From NCBI RefSeq assembly GCF_030730875.1, contig NZ_JAVAMA010000014.1, positions 62,001-126,000 of the forward strand: DNA of 64,000 nt. The letters are read 5' to 3'. A program made the translations under genes and the position numbers. The DNA comes from Sphingomonas sp. DG1-23 (lineage in GTDB: Bacteria; Pseudomonadota; Alphaproteobacteria; Sphingomonadales; Sphingomonadaceae). The notes beneath the pieces were generated by a model. It saw only the letters and a list, made by a program, of their open reading frames with translations, was not told the DNA's origin and did not search any database. Below, piece after piece: positions 8,513 to 17,795 of the stretch. Within the stretch, counting starts at the first letter, position 1. Each line of letters opens with the position of its first letter.

Positions 8513-8923
8513 ATGGCGGTAAGGGAAGAACTGACGGATGCGGACTATGTCGCGCTGGCGGATTTCCGCCACACGCTCCGGCAGTTTCTTGCGTTCAGCG
8601 AAGGACGCGCCGCCGAATGCGGGCTGACCCCGCAGCAGCATCAGGCACTGCTCGCGATCCGCGGGGCTCCGGGCGGGTCGGTCAGCATCGGCTATGTGGC
8701 GGAGCGCCTGATACTGAAGCCGCATAGCGCGAGCGGGCTGGTCGATCGCCTCGAGGCGCTGGGCCTGGTGACGCGACGATCCTCGGCCGAGGATCGCCGG
8801 CAGGCGCTGCTCGCACTGACTCCCAAGGCCGAGACGTTGCTGGGGCAGCTATCGGCTGCACATCGCGAAGAGGTGGTCCGGCTGCGCCCCTTGCTCACCG
8901 GATTGCTCGACCGCCTTCGCTGA
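8513..8923 (+). CDS. MarR-family transcriptional regulator
   Basis: 136-residue winged-helix regulator, predicted to be a dimer. The ATG at 8513 is preceded by GGGAGGA; longer in-frame starts run through the operator and are unlikely. The core shows the MarR fold order: CGLTPQQHQALLAIRG, VSIGYVAERLILKPHSASGL (recognition helix) and the wing LGLVTRRSSAEDRRQALLALT, with the family-typical DRR. Two identical palindromes flank it, one before the gene (shared with the divergent ClC gene) and one before the next membrane-protein gene, so autoregulation plus control of both neighbours is likely. The inducing ligand is unknown. Confidence 0.92.
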   Translation: MAVREELTDADYVALADFRHTLRQFLAFSEGRAAECGLTPQQHQALLAIRGAPGGSVSIGYVAERLILKPHSASGLVDRLEALGLVTRRSSAEDRRQALLALTPKAETLLGQLSAAHREEVVRLRPLLTGLLDRLR

Positions 8924-8933
8924 GCGCGCATTG

Positions 8934-8962
8934 CTATTTATATCGAATCACGATATAAATAG
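8934..8962. promoter_or_regulatory. Palindromic MarR-type operator, site 2
   Basis: CTATTTATATCG (8934-8945), spacer AATCA, CGATATAAATAG (8951-8962): perfect 12-bp arms. It lies between the marR stop and the next gene, 18 bases before that gene's ATG, where a bound repressor would block transcription start. It shares TATATCG-N5-CGATATA with site 1. Confidence 0.85.
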
Positions 8963-8980
8963 GTGACAGGAGTCGCCGTA

Positions 8981-9517
8981 ATGCACACGGTCCTGATGAT
9001 CGCCGCTCCGATCGGCCTCGTTGCCGGCGGCTTGGCGCTGACTGTCCTCCTGAGCTGTCTGCTCTGGCAGGTGTTGAAGCCTGTTCGACATCCCGAATGG
9101 GCGCCGATCGTGATCGTCGTTCTCCTTGTCCTTGCCGTGACAGGCGTGCTGCCCCGCAGCGATCTCCTCAACATGGTGCTCGCTTTCTCGGCAGTCGCTA
9201 CGATCCCGCTGTGGATCGAGGGCCGCGCCTGGCGCAGACGCCGTCCAGAGGCGGGCAGATCGCGGCGACGAGCGGTGCCAGCTCCGAAGCCATTGCCGGT
9301 CGCGACCGGCGACAGGTCCTATCCCCTGTATCCAGCGATCACCGCGTGTCTTTCGGAAGGTCGCCGGCCGGATCATGACGAAATACGAATAGTGGCGTCG
9401 CGAATGTGGCGGGAGGGTTTTGCGCTCCGCTTTGCGCCGCATGCACAGACCGCGAGCTTTGCAGCGCGGCGGTTATTGTTGCGAGCGACAAAAGCAGCAT
9501 TGGCTGGGGCCCAATAG
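8981..9517 (+). CDS. Predicted inner-membrane protein in the MarR regulon
   Basis: 178 residues. The ATG at 8981 has AGGAG nine bases upstream; an upstream in-frame GTG at 8963 abuts the operator and is less likely. Two strong hydrophobic segments occupy about residues 3-30 and 43-62, with a third weaker one near 67-80. A very basic linker (WRRRRPEAGRSRRRAVP) follows, then a soluble C-terminal part of about 80 residues, presumably cytoplasmic. No family recognised. A perfect palindrome shared with the marR/ClC promoter lies immediately upstream, so expression should be co-controlled with the chloride transporter. A role in ion or pH homeostasis is only a guess from context. Confidence 0.7.
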   Translation: MHTVLMIAAPIGLVAGGLALTVLLSCLLWQVLKPVRHPEWAPIVIVVLLVLAVTGVLPRSDLLNMVLAFSAVATIPLWIEGRAWRRRRPEAGRSRRRAVPAPKPLPVATGDRSYPLYPAITACLSEGRRPDHDEIRIVASRMWREGFALRFAPHAQTASFAARRLLLRATKAALAGAQ

Positions 9518-9785
9518 CAGCGAAGTTGATTGCGATGGATTCCGTCTCGAGCATGATGGCTTAGCCAGCGCAACTTTACCCAAATAGTCTCCGCACATAG
9601 GCACAGACTGCACGATGGCGGCTATGCGCCCCAATCTCAGTCATTAGACCGGTCGAGACCCAATCCCGAAAGCCGTCGTTCGTTTAATTGGTTTAGCGCG
9701 ACGCGGAGGACGACAGCCTGGTCGGTAGAAAGAAAAGGCAGCGCGCAGGGTGCGACGCGGACAGAGTCAGAGCAGCGAATTTGGT

Positions 9786-12700
9786 CTAGAACCGCAGGCT
9801 GACCGATGCACGCGCTCCATGATCTGCCGTACGCGCGCCATAGGCACCGGTGTACGACACCCCTAACGTCGTACGCTCGCCGAGATCGAGTTCGATGCCG
9901 GCATCAACCACGCCGCTGGTGCGATCGAGCGGTACGCCCCGGACCTGGAACGACTGGTCGCTGCCAAAGCGCAGGTCGATCACCGGTACAAGATCCCCAA
10001 TCTTTCGGCGTAGCGCCGCCGAGCCTGCGAGCCGCAACTCGGTCTCGCCGAGATCGAAGGCGAGCTTCGAGCGCAGCCCGATATTGCCATAGGTCACTTT
10101 GACGCCCTCCGCACCGCCCGAGAGCGCAGCGGAACCGCCATGCTCGGCGATGGCCCCGTCGAACAGCGTGACATGCGCCACCCCGACAAAGGGATCGAGT
10201 TCGAGGCTGCCGATATCGACCTTCGCACCCACTTCGCCGAAGAGCTGGAATGTTCGCGCGTCGTAATTGTCGCTCAGGGCCTGGGAGAGAGCGCCGAACG
10301 CGACGCTGCGCTGCGACCGGACGTCGTTCCAGCTATAGGCGGCGCCCAGCTGAAAGCGAACCGGACCATAGGCACCGATCACATGGCCGCCGGCGCTGTA
10401 GCTGTCGGCTTTGTGCGTGGCGTTGCCGGTGCGCAGCTCGCTATTGGTGTAACCGAGCGTCACGCCGACGCGCCAGTTTGCGCCGAGCGAACCGTCGAAG
10501 CCGGTGCTGAAGCCCTTGATTGAGCGATCGTAGCCCTGCGCCTCGGCATTGCCGTCCATGCTGTTCCACGAACCAATCGCGCGGCCCCAGACCGAGAGGC
10601 CCTCGACCCCGGCAAGATCAGTGCGAGCCAGCATTGCATCGCGCAGGAAGCGGCTGTCCTCGATCAGCTGGCCGCGCATGCTGGCATAATCGGAGCCGGC
10701 GAGCTGATCGAAAGCCCCTCGCGCCCCGGCTTCGGTCAGCGCGGCGACGGCGTCGTGCACCGAATTGCCCATGCCGAGCGCCTCGATCGCCGGGGCGATG
10801 GCGTACTGGTTGGCGGTCTGCGCGACGGAGACGAAGTCGACGGCGTTGCGCTTGAGGCTGAGCGTCACGGCGGTGGGGCTGTAGCTCAGGCTGGGCGTGA
10901 GGAAGGCGAGGTTCGAGGTCACGCCGGAGAAGGTGCCTGTCAGGCCGCCTGCCGCGGTGAGGATCGTGTAATTGGTGTTGAGGCCATATTTGCCGGCCGC
11001 CGCCAGCACCCGGACGGTGGCGCCGCTGGCGATCGCGGCACTGCCGCCTACGGTGATCTTGTCGCTCTCGCCGGCGACATTGGCCTCGACCTCATAGACG
11101 CTGCCCGAAAGGAGGCTGAGATCGCCGGTGACGGTGAGCGTGCCGATCGAGTTGCCCGGTGCGATCGTGCCGGCAATGCGGGCCGAACCGATCGTGCCGG
11201 TGCCTTGGAGACGACCGCTCGAAAGCACATCGACCATGCCGCCGAGCTTGCCGTTGACCGACAGCAGGCTGCCCGTGCTCGTCGTGCCGGCAAAGGCCGA
11301 GCTGTCGCCGGTCAGCAGGATCGTGCCACCGCCCTGGAAGGCGACGCTGCCTGCACCGGTCAGCACGCCGGAATAGTTCCCATTGATCGTCTGGTTGAAC
11401 ACCAGGCTGGTACCTTGAGCGAGGTCGGCATTGCCGGTGAACAATGTGGTGGTCGAGACCAGGCTGCCGGCGGTGACTTGCCATTTGGTGGCGTTGGCGC
11501 CGGTCAGGGTAAGCGCGCCGGCGCCCGACTTGGTGGTCGTGCCCGCGCCGGTGACGCTGCCCGCATAGGTTGCGTTTGACGCTTGGTCGAACACCAGCGC
11601 GCCGGCATTGGCGACATTGCCCTGGATCGAGCCGGCATTGCCGATCAGCGTGCCGGCTTCGATCACCGTGCCGCCGGTGTAGCTGTTGGCGCCGGTCAGC
11701 ACGAGCGTGCCGAGGTCGGTCTTGACCAGCGTGGACGCGCCGGTGAGTGCAGAGGCGATCGTGGCGGTGAAGCCAGAGCCTGCCACGGTGCCGTCACCGA
11801 CGCGGATGGTCGCGCGGTCGCCCGACAGCGCCAGCGGGCCGCCACTTACCGTATAGCCGTTGGTGGCGAACTGCATGCCGGTGGCGGTGACCGGGCCGTC
11901 GATCGTGACGGTGCCGCCGGTTCCCTGGAACACCGCGAAACTGGGGGTAGGGTTCATCGGGCCGTTCACGCCGCCGTCCTGCGTGGTCCAGTTGCGGCCG
12001 CCGGTGCCCCAGATGCCGCTGCCGCCGTCGATCGCGCCATTGTCAAACGCCGCTGCATTGCCGCCGTCCCAGAAGGACAAGGTTGCGCCAGCGACGTTGA
12101 TCAGGTTGACCTGCCCCGCCAACGCGGTTTGCAGGGAGACGCCAGCGATCGGGTCGACGAATTCGAGGCCGTTGTCGGTGAGGTTGCCGTCATAGCTGAA
12201 CAGCCGGTAGACGCCCGCGCCGAAGTTCGGGGCAGTGGTGACGTTGAGCGTGCCGTCGAGCGTGAGGTTGCCCGCCACGTCGAACATCGCCGCGGCCGAG
12301 TGCTGGGACAGCGAGACATCGACGACCGCGCCAGCGCTCAGCACCAGCGAGCCCATCGACAGCGTGGTGCCCTGCGTGCCCGCAAGATGTGCGCCGTCGG
12401 CGATGCGGACCGGGCCGGCGATGCTGCCGGTGCCCGACAGCGTGCCCTGGTTGACGCGCACGTCGCCGCCGATCTGGCCGGTGACTACAAGGCCGCCACT
12501 CGAGACGATGGCGGTCCCGGTGAAGGCCGAGCTGTCGCCGGTAAGGGTCAGCACCCCGCCGCGCTGGATGACATAGCCGTTGCCGGAGAGCGCGCCGGCA
12601 TAGGTCACTGCGTCGCTGCGGTGGAACACGAGATCGCCCTCGGTCGCGATATTGCCTGTGAAGCTTCCCGAAGTGCCGCCATCGCCGATCTGGAACGACC

Positions 12701-15665
12701 CGTCCTCGACCCGCGCCGTCACGCCGGTGGCGTTGCCGCGCAGGATCGAGCTGCCGCCCGCCTGGACGAGCGTGCCGCCACTGAGATTGGCGTCGATTGT
12801 CGCGTCGACCAGTTCGTAGCCGGTCGCCGAAAGCGTGCCGGTGCCGGAGAGAGTTCCATCCAGCTCCAGCGAACCGATGGTGTCGTCAAAGCCTTGGATA
12901 TCGAGGGTCGTGCCAGTGCGGACGCGGACCACGGCGGTATCGGCAAGCCGGTTTGCCGCGCCGAGGCGCAGCGTACCGCTTCTGACAGTCACATTCTGCG
13001 CGCCAACGCTGCCGTTCAGCACCGAGGTGCCGCTCGCCTGGGTGAGATCGCCCGTGCCTAGATTGGCGCCAAGCGTGGTGCCGCGCAGCGTGTAGCTGCC
13101 GGCCGTCAGCGTGCCGGTGCCCGAAAGCGTGCCGGCAAGGTCCAGCGTGTCGACCGTGTCGTCGAACGCGCCGAGATCGAAGGTGCCGTCTGCCAGGACA
13201 CTGACTGCCGAAGTGGCGGCGATGGCATCGTTGACGCCGAGCCGCAATGTACCGCCCGCGATTTCGGTCGCGCCGCTATAGGTGTTTACGGCGGAGAGGA
13301 TCAGCGTGCCGTTGCCGGTCTTGTCGAGGCCCGCGCCGCCCTGGATGGCCACGCCGATATCAGCGGTGATGCCTGGGCTCACATCAATGATCGAGAAGCC
13401 GCCGGTGGTGGTCAGGCGGGCATTGCCGTCGAAGGGGCGCAGCACATAGCCGTCGGTCTCGAAGCGCAGTTCCTCGATAGGCTGGGTGCCATCGACGGTG
13501 ACCGTGCCGCCCGCCGCGCCGGCGAACACACCGACCTGACCCCGCCAACTGTCGTTGATCGCGTAACCGGTCGGGCTGGTCCAGTTGGTGTTGGCGCTGT
13601 TCCAGGCACCCGCTCCACCGGTGACGCCCACGGTGGCGCCCATGTCGGCGCCATCCCAATACTGGATGGACTGGGCGCCGCCCAGGCGCACGTTCACCTG
13701 GCCGTTGATGTTGGTGCGCACCTCTGCGGCGAGGCCGCCGGCAATCGATCCGATGGCCAGACCATTGTCGGTCAGCGTGCCGCCATAGTTGAACAAGCGG
13801 TAGTAACCGGGGCCATAGCCCGCGCCGGAGGCGATCATGTTGAGCGTGCCGTCGAGCGTCAGGCTGCCGCCGACATTGACCAGATCGTTGCTGGCGCCCC
13901 CCGGCGTACCCGGTTCGCCCAGCTCATAGTTGAGGATGCCGCCTGCGCCGAGCGCCAGGTCGCCCGCAATGGTCAGCGTGCCCGCGCCGTTGCCGGGGTT
14001 GAGCTCGGCGTAGTCGAGGTAGACATTACCGTGGAAGGTACCGCTGCCGCCGAGCGAGGTTGTCGTGCCGCCGCCAGCGGCACCCCAAAGCAGCCGCAGT
14101 ATCGCCCTGTTGTTCACCACGTCACCGAAAGCGCCGTTGATCACCAGCTTGCCCGTGAGCACTTCCATCTTGCCGGTGAAATTGTCGGTGCTGGTGTTCG
14201 AACCGGTCAGCGTGATCGTGCTGGCGGAATCGGCTTCTCCGCTGACGATGCCGGCGCCGACGATCCTGCCGCCAAAGCTGTAATCGGTGGCATTCCGGAA
14301 GATCAGCACGGCAGGCGTAGTCGCGCCCGAACGCGCGCTGTCGAACCGGACGTCGCCGGTTCCCAGAGTGCCCTGCGTGACGACAAGCTCGACATTGGGG
14401 CCGATCAGCGTGTCACCATAGGTGTTGGCGGCGTTAAGGAAGAAGGATGTCCACATATCGGGCACCGAAACGCTGCTCATGAAGTGGGCATTGCCCCCGC
14501 TGATTACGCCTTTCAGATTGGTACGGAAGCTAGCGCCGTCGAAACTCGCCGTGCCCGCCGGCGCGATCCGGACCTCGTTGTCGATCGTAAGGGTCGTGCA
14601 GATGCAGGTGGCATTGCGCAGCGTGGTGCCGTCCGCCAGCTTGATTATGCCGGTGCCCGCCGCGAACGTGCTGCCCAGAGCGACCGTGCCGCCAGTGACA
14701 TTGATGCCGCCGGCGCCCGTGCCTGTCCGGGAACGGTCTTCGATCAGCAGCGTGCCCGATCCGGCCTTGGTCAGCGCGCCCTGGAAGTCGACCGCGCCCG
14801 ACATGTCGAAATTGAAGGCGCCGGTGTCGATCGTGCCGCCCCCGGCATGGATCGTCACATCGCCATATAATCTGCTGTGCGCGATCGTGCTCAGCGTCGC
14901 GCCATTGTCGATTTCGACCAGATACGCCCCGCCGAACCCGAACCTGCCGACCGCCAGCGTTCCGGCCTGGATCGAGAAGCTTCCGAAATAAGGGCCGCGG
15001 CCGGTCATCTGGCTGTCGAGATTGTCGCCGCTCAGCGTCAGCGTACCCGCGCCGAGCTTGGTTATCTGCCCCGTCCCCGCGATCGCGTTCGCGACCACGA
15101 TATCGTTCGACCGGTTGAAGACCAGGGATCCATCGATCAGCGCGATATTGCCGGTGCCGAGCGAGCCGGTGGTTCCACCATTGCCGACCTGGAGCGTGCC
15201 GGCGTTGATCGTCGTCGTACCGGTGTAGCTGTTGACACCGGCGAGGGTCAGCGTGCCCGTGCCGACCCTCAGCGAAGACAGGTTGGTGACACTGCCCTGG
15301 ATCAAAACCTGCCCGCCACCCGTGGTTATCAGGCCGAAACCGCTGCCGATCAGGGAATTGCTCAGCAACAGCGTTGAGGTCGCCTCCGATCGGATCGTCG
15401 CGTTTGCCGCCAAGGTGACGTTGCCATTGAGCGTGTTGTAGCCTGAGACATTTCGGATCGCGCCGCTGCCGGCGGTGCCGTCGCCGCTGATCGTCACGGT
15501 GTCGTTGCGCGATACGTCGCCCTGCAGCTCCAGCGTTTGGCCGCTATTGACCACCGTCTGGGCCATAGCCGGCGCAGCGGCCAGCAACGCGGGCGCCGAT
15601 ACGCCGGCGATCAGGAGGTGCCGCAGGAGCGCGGACTTGCGCGGGCTGGAGGGGCAAACGGACAA
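9786..15665 (-). CDS. Giant autotransporter with beta-strand-repeat passenger
   Basis: Type V secretion autotransporter of about 1960 residues. I prefer the TTG start at 15665 (GGAG six bases upstream; gives SSPRKSALL, a hydrophobic stretch and AMAQ, a clean signal peptide). A longer frame starts at TTG 15722. The passenger (to about residue 1640) is a low-complexity Gly/Thr/Ser beta-helix with repeated passenger-repeat motifs such as LTLAGVNSYTGTTTI, NTYSGATEIAGGTLRLG and LTGANSYTGGTVIEAGTL. A ~160-residue module occurs twice (near residues 610 and 1140): the first copy has YRLFNYGGTLTDNGL, the second YRLFSYDGNLTDNGL. No protease or lipase site seen. The C-terminal ~290 residues form the 12-stranded barrel, ending in VSLRF. 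Adhesion or biofilm role inferred. It follows the regulator gene on the same strand. Confidence 0.9.
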   Translation of the reverse strand: MSVCPSSPRKSALLRHLLIAGVSAPALLAAAPAMAQTVVNSGQTLELQGDVSRNDTVTISGDGTAGSGAIRNVSGYNTLNGNVTLAANATIRSEATSTLLLSNSLIGSGFGLITTGGGQVLIQGSVTNLSSLRVGTGTLTLAGVNSYTGTTTINAGTLQVGNGGTTGSLGTGNIALIDGSLVFNRSNDIVVANAIAGTGQITKLGAGTLTLSGDNLDSQMTGRGPYFGSFSIQAGTLAVGRFGFGGAYLVEIDNGATLSTIAHSRLYGDVTIHAGGGTIDTGAFNFDMSGAVDFQGALTKAGSGTLLIEDRSRTGTGAGGINVTGGTVALGSTFAAGTGIIKLADGTTLRNATCICTTLTIDNEVRIAPAGTASFDGASFRTNLKGVISGGNAHFMSSVSVPDMWTSFFLNAANTYGDTLIGPNVELVVTQGTLGTGDVRFDSARSGATTPAVLIFRNATDYSFGGRIVGAGIVSGEADSASTITLTGSNTSTDNFTGKMEVLTGKLVINGAFGDVVNNRAILRLLWGAAGGGTTTSLGGSGTFHGNVYLDYAELNPGNGAGTLTIAGDLALGAGGILNYELGEPGTPGGASNDLVNVGGSLTLDGTLNMIASGAGYGPGYYRLFNYGGTLTDNGLAIGSIAGGLAAEVRTNINGQVNVRLGGAQSIQYWDGADMGATVGVTGGAGAWNSANTNWTSPTGYAINDSWRGQVGVFAGAAGGTVTVDGTQPIEELRFETDGYVLRPFDGNARLTTTGGFSIIDVSPGITADIGVAIQGGAGLDKTGNGTLILSAVNTYSGATEIAGGTLRLGVNDAIAATSAVSVLADGTFDLGAFDDTVDTLDLAGTLSGTGTLTAGSYTLRGTTLGANLGTGDLTQASGTSVLNGSVGAQNVTVRSGTLRLGAANRLADTAVVRVRTGTTLDIQGFDDTIGSLELDGTLSGTGTLSATGYELVDATIDANLSGGTLVQAGGSSILRGNATGVTARVEDGSFQIGDGGTSGSFTGNIATEGDLVFHRSDAVTYAGALSGNGYVIQRGGVLTLTGDSSAFTGTAIVSSGGLVVTGQIGGDVRVNQGTLSGTGSIAGPVRIADGAHLAGTQGTTLSMGSLVLSAGAVVDVSLSQHSAAAMFDVAGNLTLDGTLNVTTAPNFGAGVYRLFSYDGNLTDNGLEFVDPIAGVSLQTALAGQVNLINVAGATLSFWDGGNAAAFDNGAIDGGSGIWGTGGRNWTTQDGGVNGPMNPTPSFAVFQGTGGTVTIDGPVTATGMQFATNGYTVSGGPLALSGDRATIRVGDGTVAGSGFTATIASALTGASTLVKTDLGTLVLTGANSYTGGTVIEAGTLIGNAGSIQGNVANAGALVFDQASNATYAGSVTGAGTTTKSGAGALTLTGANATKWQVTAGSLVSTTTLFTGNADLAQGTSLVFNQTINGNYSGVLTGAGSVAFQGGGTILLTGDSSAFAGTTSTGSLLSVNGKLGGMVDVLSSGRLQGTGTIGSARIAGTIAPGNSIGTLTVTGDLSLLSGSVYEVEANVAGESDKITVGGSAAIASGATVRVLAAAGKYGLNTNYTILTAAGGLTGTFSGVTSNLAFLTPSLSYSPTAVTLSLKRNAVDFVSVAQTANQYAIAPAIEALGMGNSVHDAVAALTEAGARGAFDQLAGSDYASMRGQLIEDSRFLRDAMLARTDLAGVEGLSVWGRAIGSWNSMDGNAEAQGYDRSIKGFSTGFDGSLGANWRVGVTLGYTNSELRTGNATHKADSYSAGGHVIGAYGPVRFQLGAAYSWNDVRSQRSVAFGALSQALSDNYDARTFQLFGEVGAKVDIGSLELDPFVGVAHVTLFDGAIAEHGGSAALSGGAEGVKVTYGNIGLRSKLAFDLGETELRLAGSAALRRKIGDLVPVIDLRFGSDQSFQVRGVPLDRTSGVVDAGIELDLGERTTLGVSYTGAYGARTADHGARASVSLRF

Positions 15666-15746
15666 GGCGGGCTCCGATGAAAGAACAGTCGAGCCGGCGC
15701 TATCAGGCGATTGTTTGTGCAATATTTGAAAATTGCGGGAATCTCC

Positions 15747-17261
15747 TCAGGCCGGGGCGATGCCTGCGAGGACGAAGGGCGGGATGATGCCGGGCCCGTG
15801 CAGCGCGGTCAGCTGCGCGAGGATGCCCTGCAGGATATTGGCGCGGGCACGCGTCTCGGTGAGGTGGCGGACCGAGGTCATGTAGGTATAGGCGATCGCG
15901 TTGCGTGCGCCTTCGGGGCCGGCGGCGACCAGCACGTCGCGAATCGCCGGGGGCAATGGCTTGCCGGCCGGGGTGACCATTGCGGCGATCATCGCGTTGA
16001 GGGCGTTGGGCGCGTGCGGGCTGGCATGGGCATAGGCGGCGGCCTTGAGCGCTTCGCGGTCGCCCGCCGCGAGCAGCGCGATGCATTTGAGGACGCGCAT
16101 GTGCGTCTCGAACTCGGACTCGGCATCGGCCATCTCGATGCCGCGATCGAAGAAGGCGATGGCGGCGGCGAAGTCGCCGCGGGCCTGGCGGAGCTGACCG
16201 AGGATCGGCAGGGCGGCGGCGAAGTCGGCGGTGCGGGCGAAGGCGCGCTCGGCCAGGTCCTCAGCGAGGTCGAGATGGCCGCGATCGATGAAGTAGAGCA
16301 GCTTGGCCGCGGCAAGCATCAGCAGCGGGTTGCTCTCGATATGCGGCAGGCATTCGAGCGCGGTCGCTTCAATCTCGCTCTCCAGGTCGTCGCGCTCGGG
16401 CGGGCTGATCCCGGTGAACGGATCGGTGAGGACCAGGCGGGCGAACAAATGCAGGCACCATTGCAGCGCGAGGTCGGCACTGGCGGGGTTTTGCTCGCGG
16501 GCGGCGCGGAGCTGCAGGCCCTTTTCGAGCCAGGCGGGGTTGGAGGCGGACAGCAAGGTGCTCGCCTTGCGGAAGCGGATCTCGAGCGGCTGGTTGGTGG
16601 GCGTGCCGAGGCCTTCGGAGGCCTCGGCGCGGTTGCGTTGGATCGCCTCGAAGACATCGGCGGCGGCGCGGTCGATCGCGTCGGCGGGCTCGATGCGCAG
16701 CGCGCGGATGATGCGGCGGGACTGGACTTCGCGGAGCGTGGCGGTGCAGCCAGTGCCCTGGAAGCGCAAAGTCAGCAGGTATCGGGTGGCGGCGGCGTCC
16801 TCGCTCGCCACGAGGGTGACACCTTGGCCGGTGAGGGCCTTGATCCGTGCGCGGATCGCCTCCGCGTGCGGCGAGGGGGTGTAGGGGAGTATCGCCAGCA
16901 GGCCATGGGCGCGCGCGCTATCAGGTTTCGGCGCAGCGGCGGGCAACGAGTCGGCGATCCAGACATAGCCCTCGCCATATTGCGTGGCGATGAACTTGGG
17001 GGCCCTGGCGCTGTCGCCGAGCTTGGCGCGCAGCCGGTTGATCAGGAAATCGACATTGCGATCGGAGATATCCGCGTCGGTCGAAGCAATCGCGTCGAGC
17101 AACTGACTGCGCCGCATCAGGTTGTGCGGCTTGGCCGACAACATCAGCAGCAGCGCGCGCTCGCTGCGGGTGAAGCGGATTTGCTTGCCGTCGCGGTGCG
17201 CGAACAGGCAGCTACGATCCAGCACGACATCGCCGAACACCAGACCTTCCGACTGCACCAT
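15747..17261 (-). CDS. Winged-helix regulator fused to a TPR-like domain (CadC/HilA-like architecture)
   Basis: 504-residue protein. Residues ~1-105 are an OmpR/PhoB-type winged helix: IRFTRSERALLLMLSAKP, then RNVDFLINRLRAKLGD and the wing FIATQYGEGYVWIAD. There is no receiver domain. The remainder is alpha-helical and Ala/Leu-rich with helix pairs that look like TPR or BTAD-type repeats (for example ADFAAALPILGQLRQARGDFAAAIAFFDRG near residue 350, quoted in parts: LGQLRQARGD, AIAFFDRGIEMA). No transmembrane helix is obvious, unlike CadC itself. It lies directly upstream of the autotransporter in the same direction, with a short gap, so it probably controls that gene. Signal unknown. Confidence 0.8.
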   Translation of the reverse strand: MVQSEGLVFGDVVLDRSCLFAHRDGKQIRFTRSERALLLMLSAKPHNLMRRSQLLDAIASTDADISDRNVDFLINRLRAKLGDSARAPKFIATQYGEGYVWIADSLPAAAPKPDSARAHGLLAILPYTPSPHAEAIRARIKALTGQGVTLVASEDAAATRYLLTLRFQGTGCTATLREVQSRRIIRALRIEPADAIDRAAADVFEAIQRNRAEASEGLGTPTNQPLEIRFRKASTLLSASNPAWLEKGLQLRAAREQNPASADLALQWCLHLFARLVLTDPFTGISPPERDDLESEIEATALECLPHIESNPLLMLAAAKLLYFIDRGHLDLAEDLAERAFARTADFAAALPILGQLRQARGDFAAAIAFFDRGIEMADAESEFETHMRVLKCIALLAAGDREALKAAAYAHASPHAPNALNAMIAAMVTPAGKPLPPAIRDVLVAAGPEGARNAIAYTYMTSVRHLTETRARANILQGILAQLTALHGPGIIPPFVLAGIAPA

Positions 17262-17795
17262 TCCGTTCGCCCCGCCAGTTTATGGTATGTTGCTTACCCA
17301 CAGGAAGCCAAGGTCGCCATGCGTGCTGGCGGTCAATGCTATGGTGCGGGCCGTCGATACCCGCAATGGTCAGGTGAGATACATTTAGACTCGTTTTGAG
17401 CTGGCCCTGAATGAAGGCTTTTGGGGCGCAAAACCGACCCGTCGCTCCGCGCAGCCTGACCGGCAGCTTTCGGCGTGAGCCGACATATCAAGCGTTGGAT
17501 CGGAAGGGCGTATCCTGGTCGACAGCTGCCGTTCGGGGATGTCTGGCGCCAACGGCAGCTATAGCGCGATCGCGGTCCCAAAGCGGACTGACGGCTAGCG
17601 GCCCAATTCCGGCCACAAAAGAGATTCTGAGGTCGGGAGCGGGAAGGGCCCGAAGGATCGGTTCCGGGTTCCTGCGGATGCGACGCGGCCGATCGGTTGC
17701 GCGCACATACCGTTGCGTATGTGGAGTCTCGCGCCTGCCATCCGCGCGGCGCGGGAAGCAACGTCGCACCGCCGCTCCCCAAGGCGCCCGAGATA
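17262..17795. other. Intergenic region (534 bases) between a TonB receptor gene end and the regulator start
   Basis: I find no supported gene. Open frames on both strands lack start-site signals and have the Arg/Ser/Pro-rich composition of shadow frames. The part near 17262-17300 should contain the promoter of the minus-strand regulator. The stretch around 17520-17640 (TGCCGTTCGGGGATGTCTGG, then CCAAAGCGGACTGACGGCTA) resembles degraded dispersed intergenic sequence of proteobacteria; this is an impression from memory only. Confidence 0.4.

Noticed and set aside
17339..17782. 147-codon minus-strand frame in the 534-base gap
   Set aside because: Cys/Arg/Ser/Pro-rich, no start signal, no motif; treated as non-coding.
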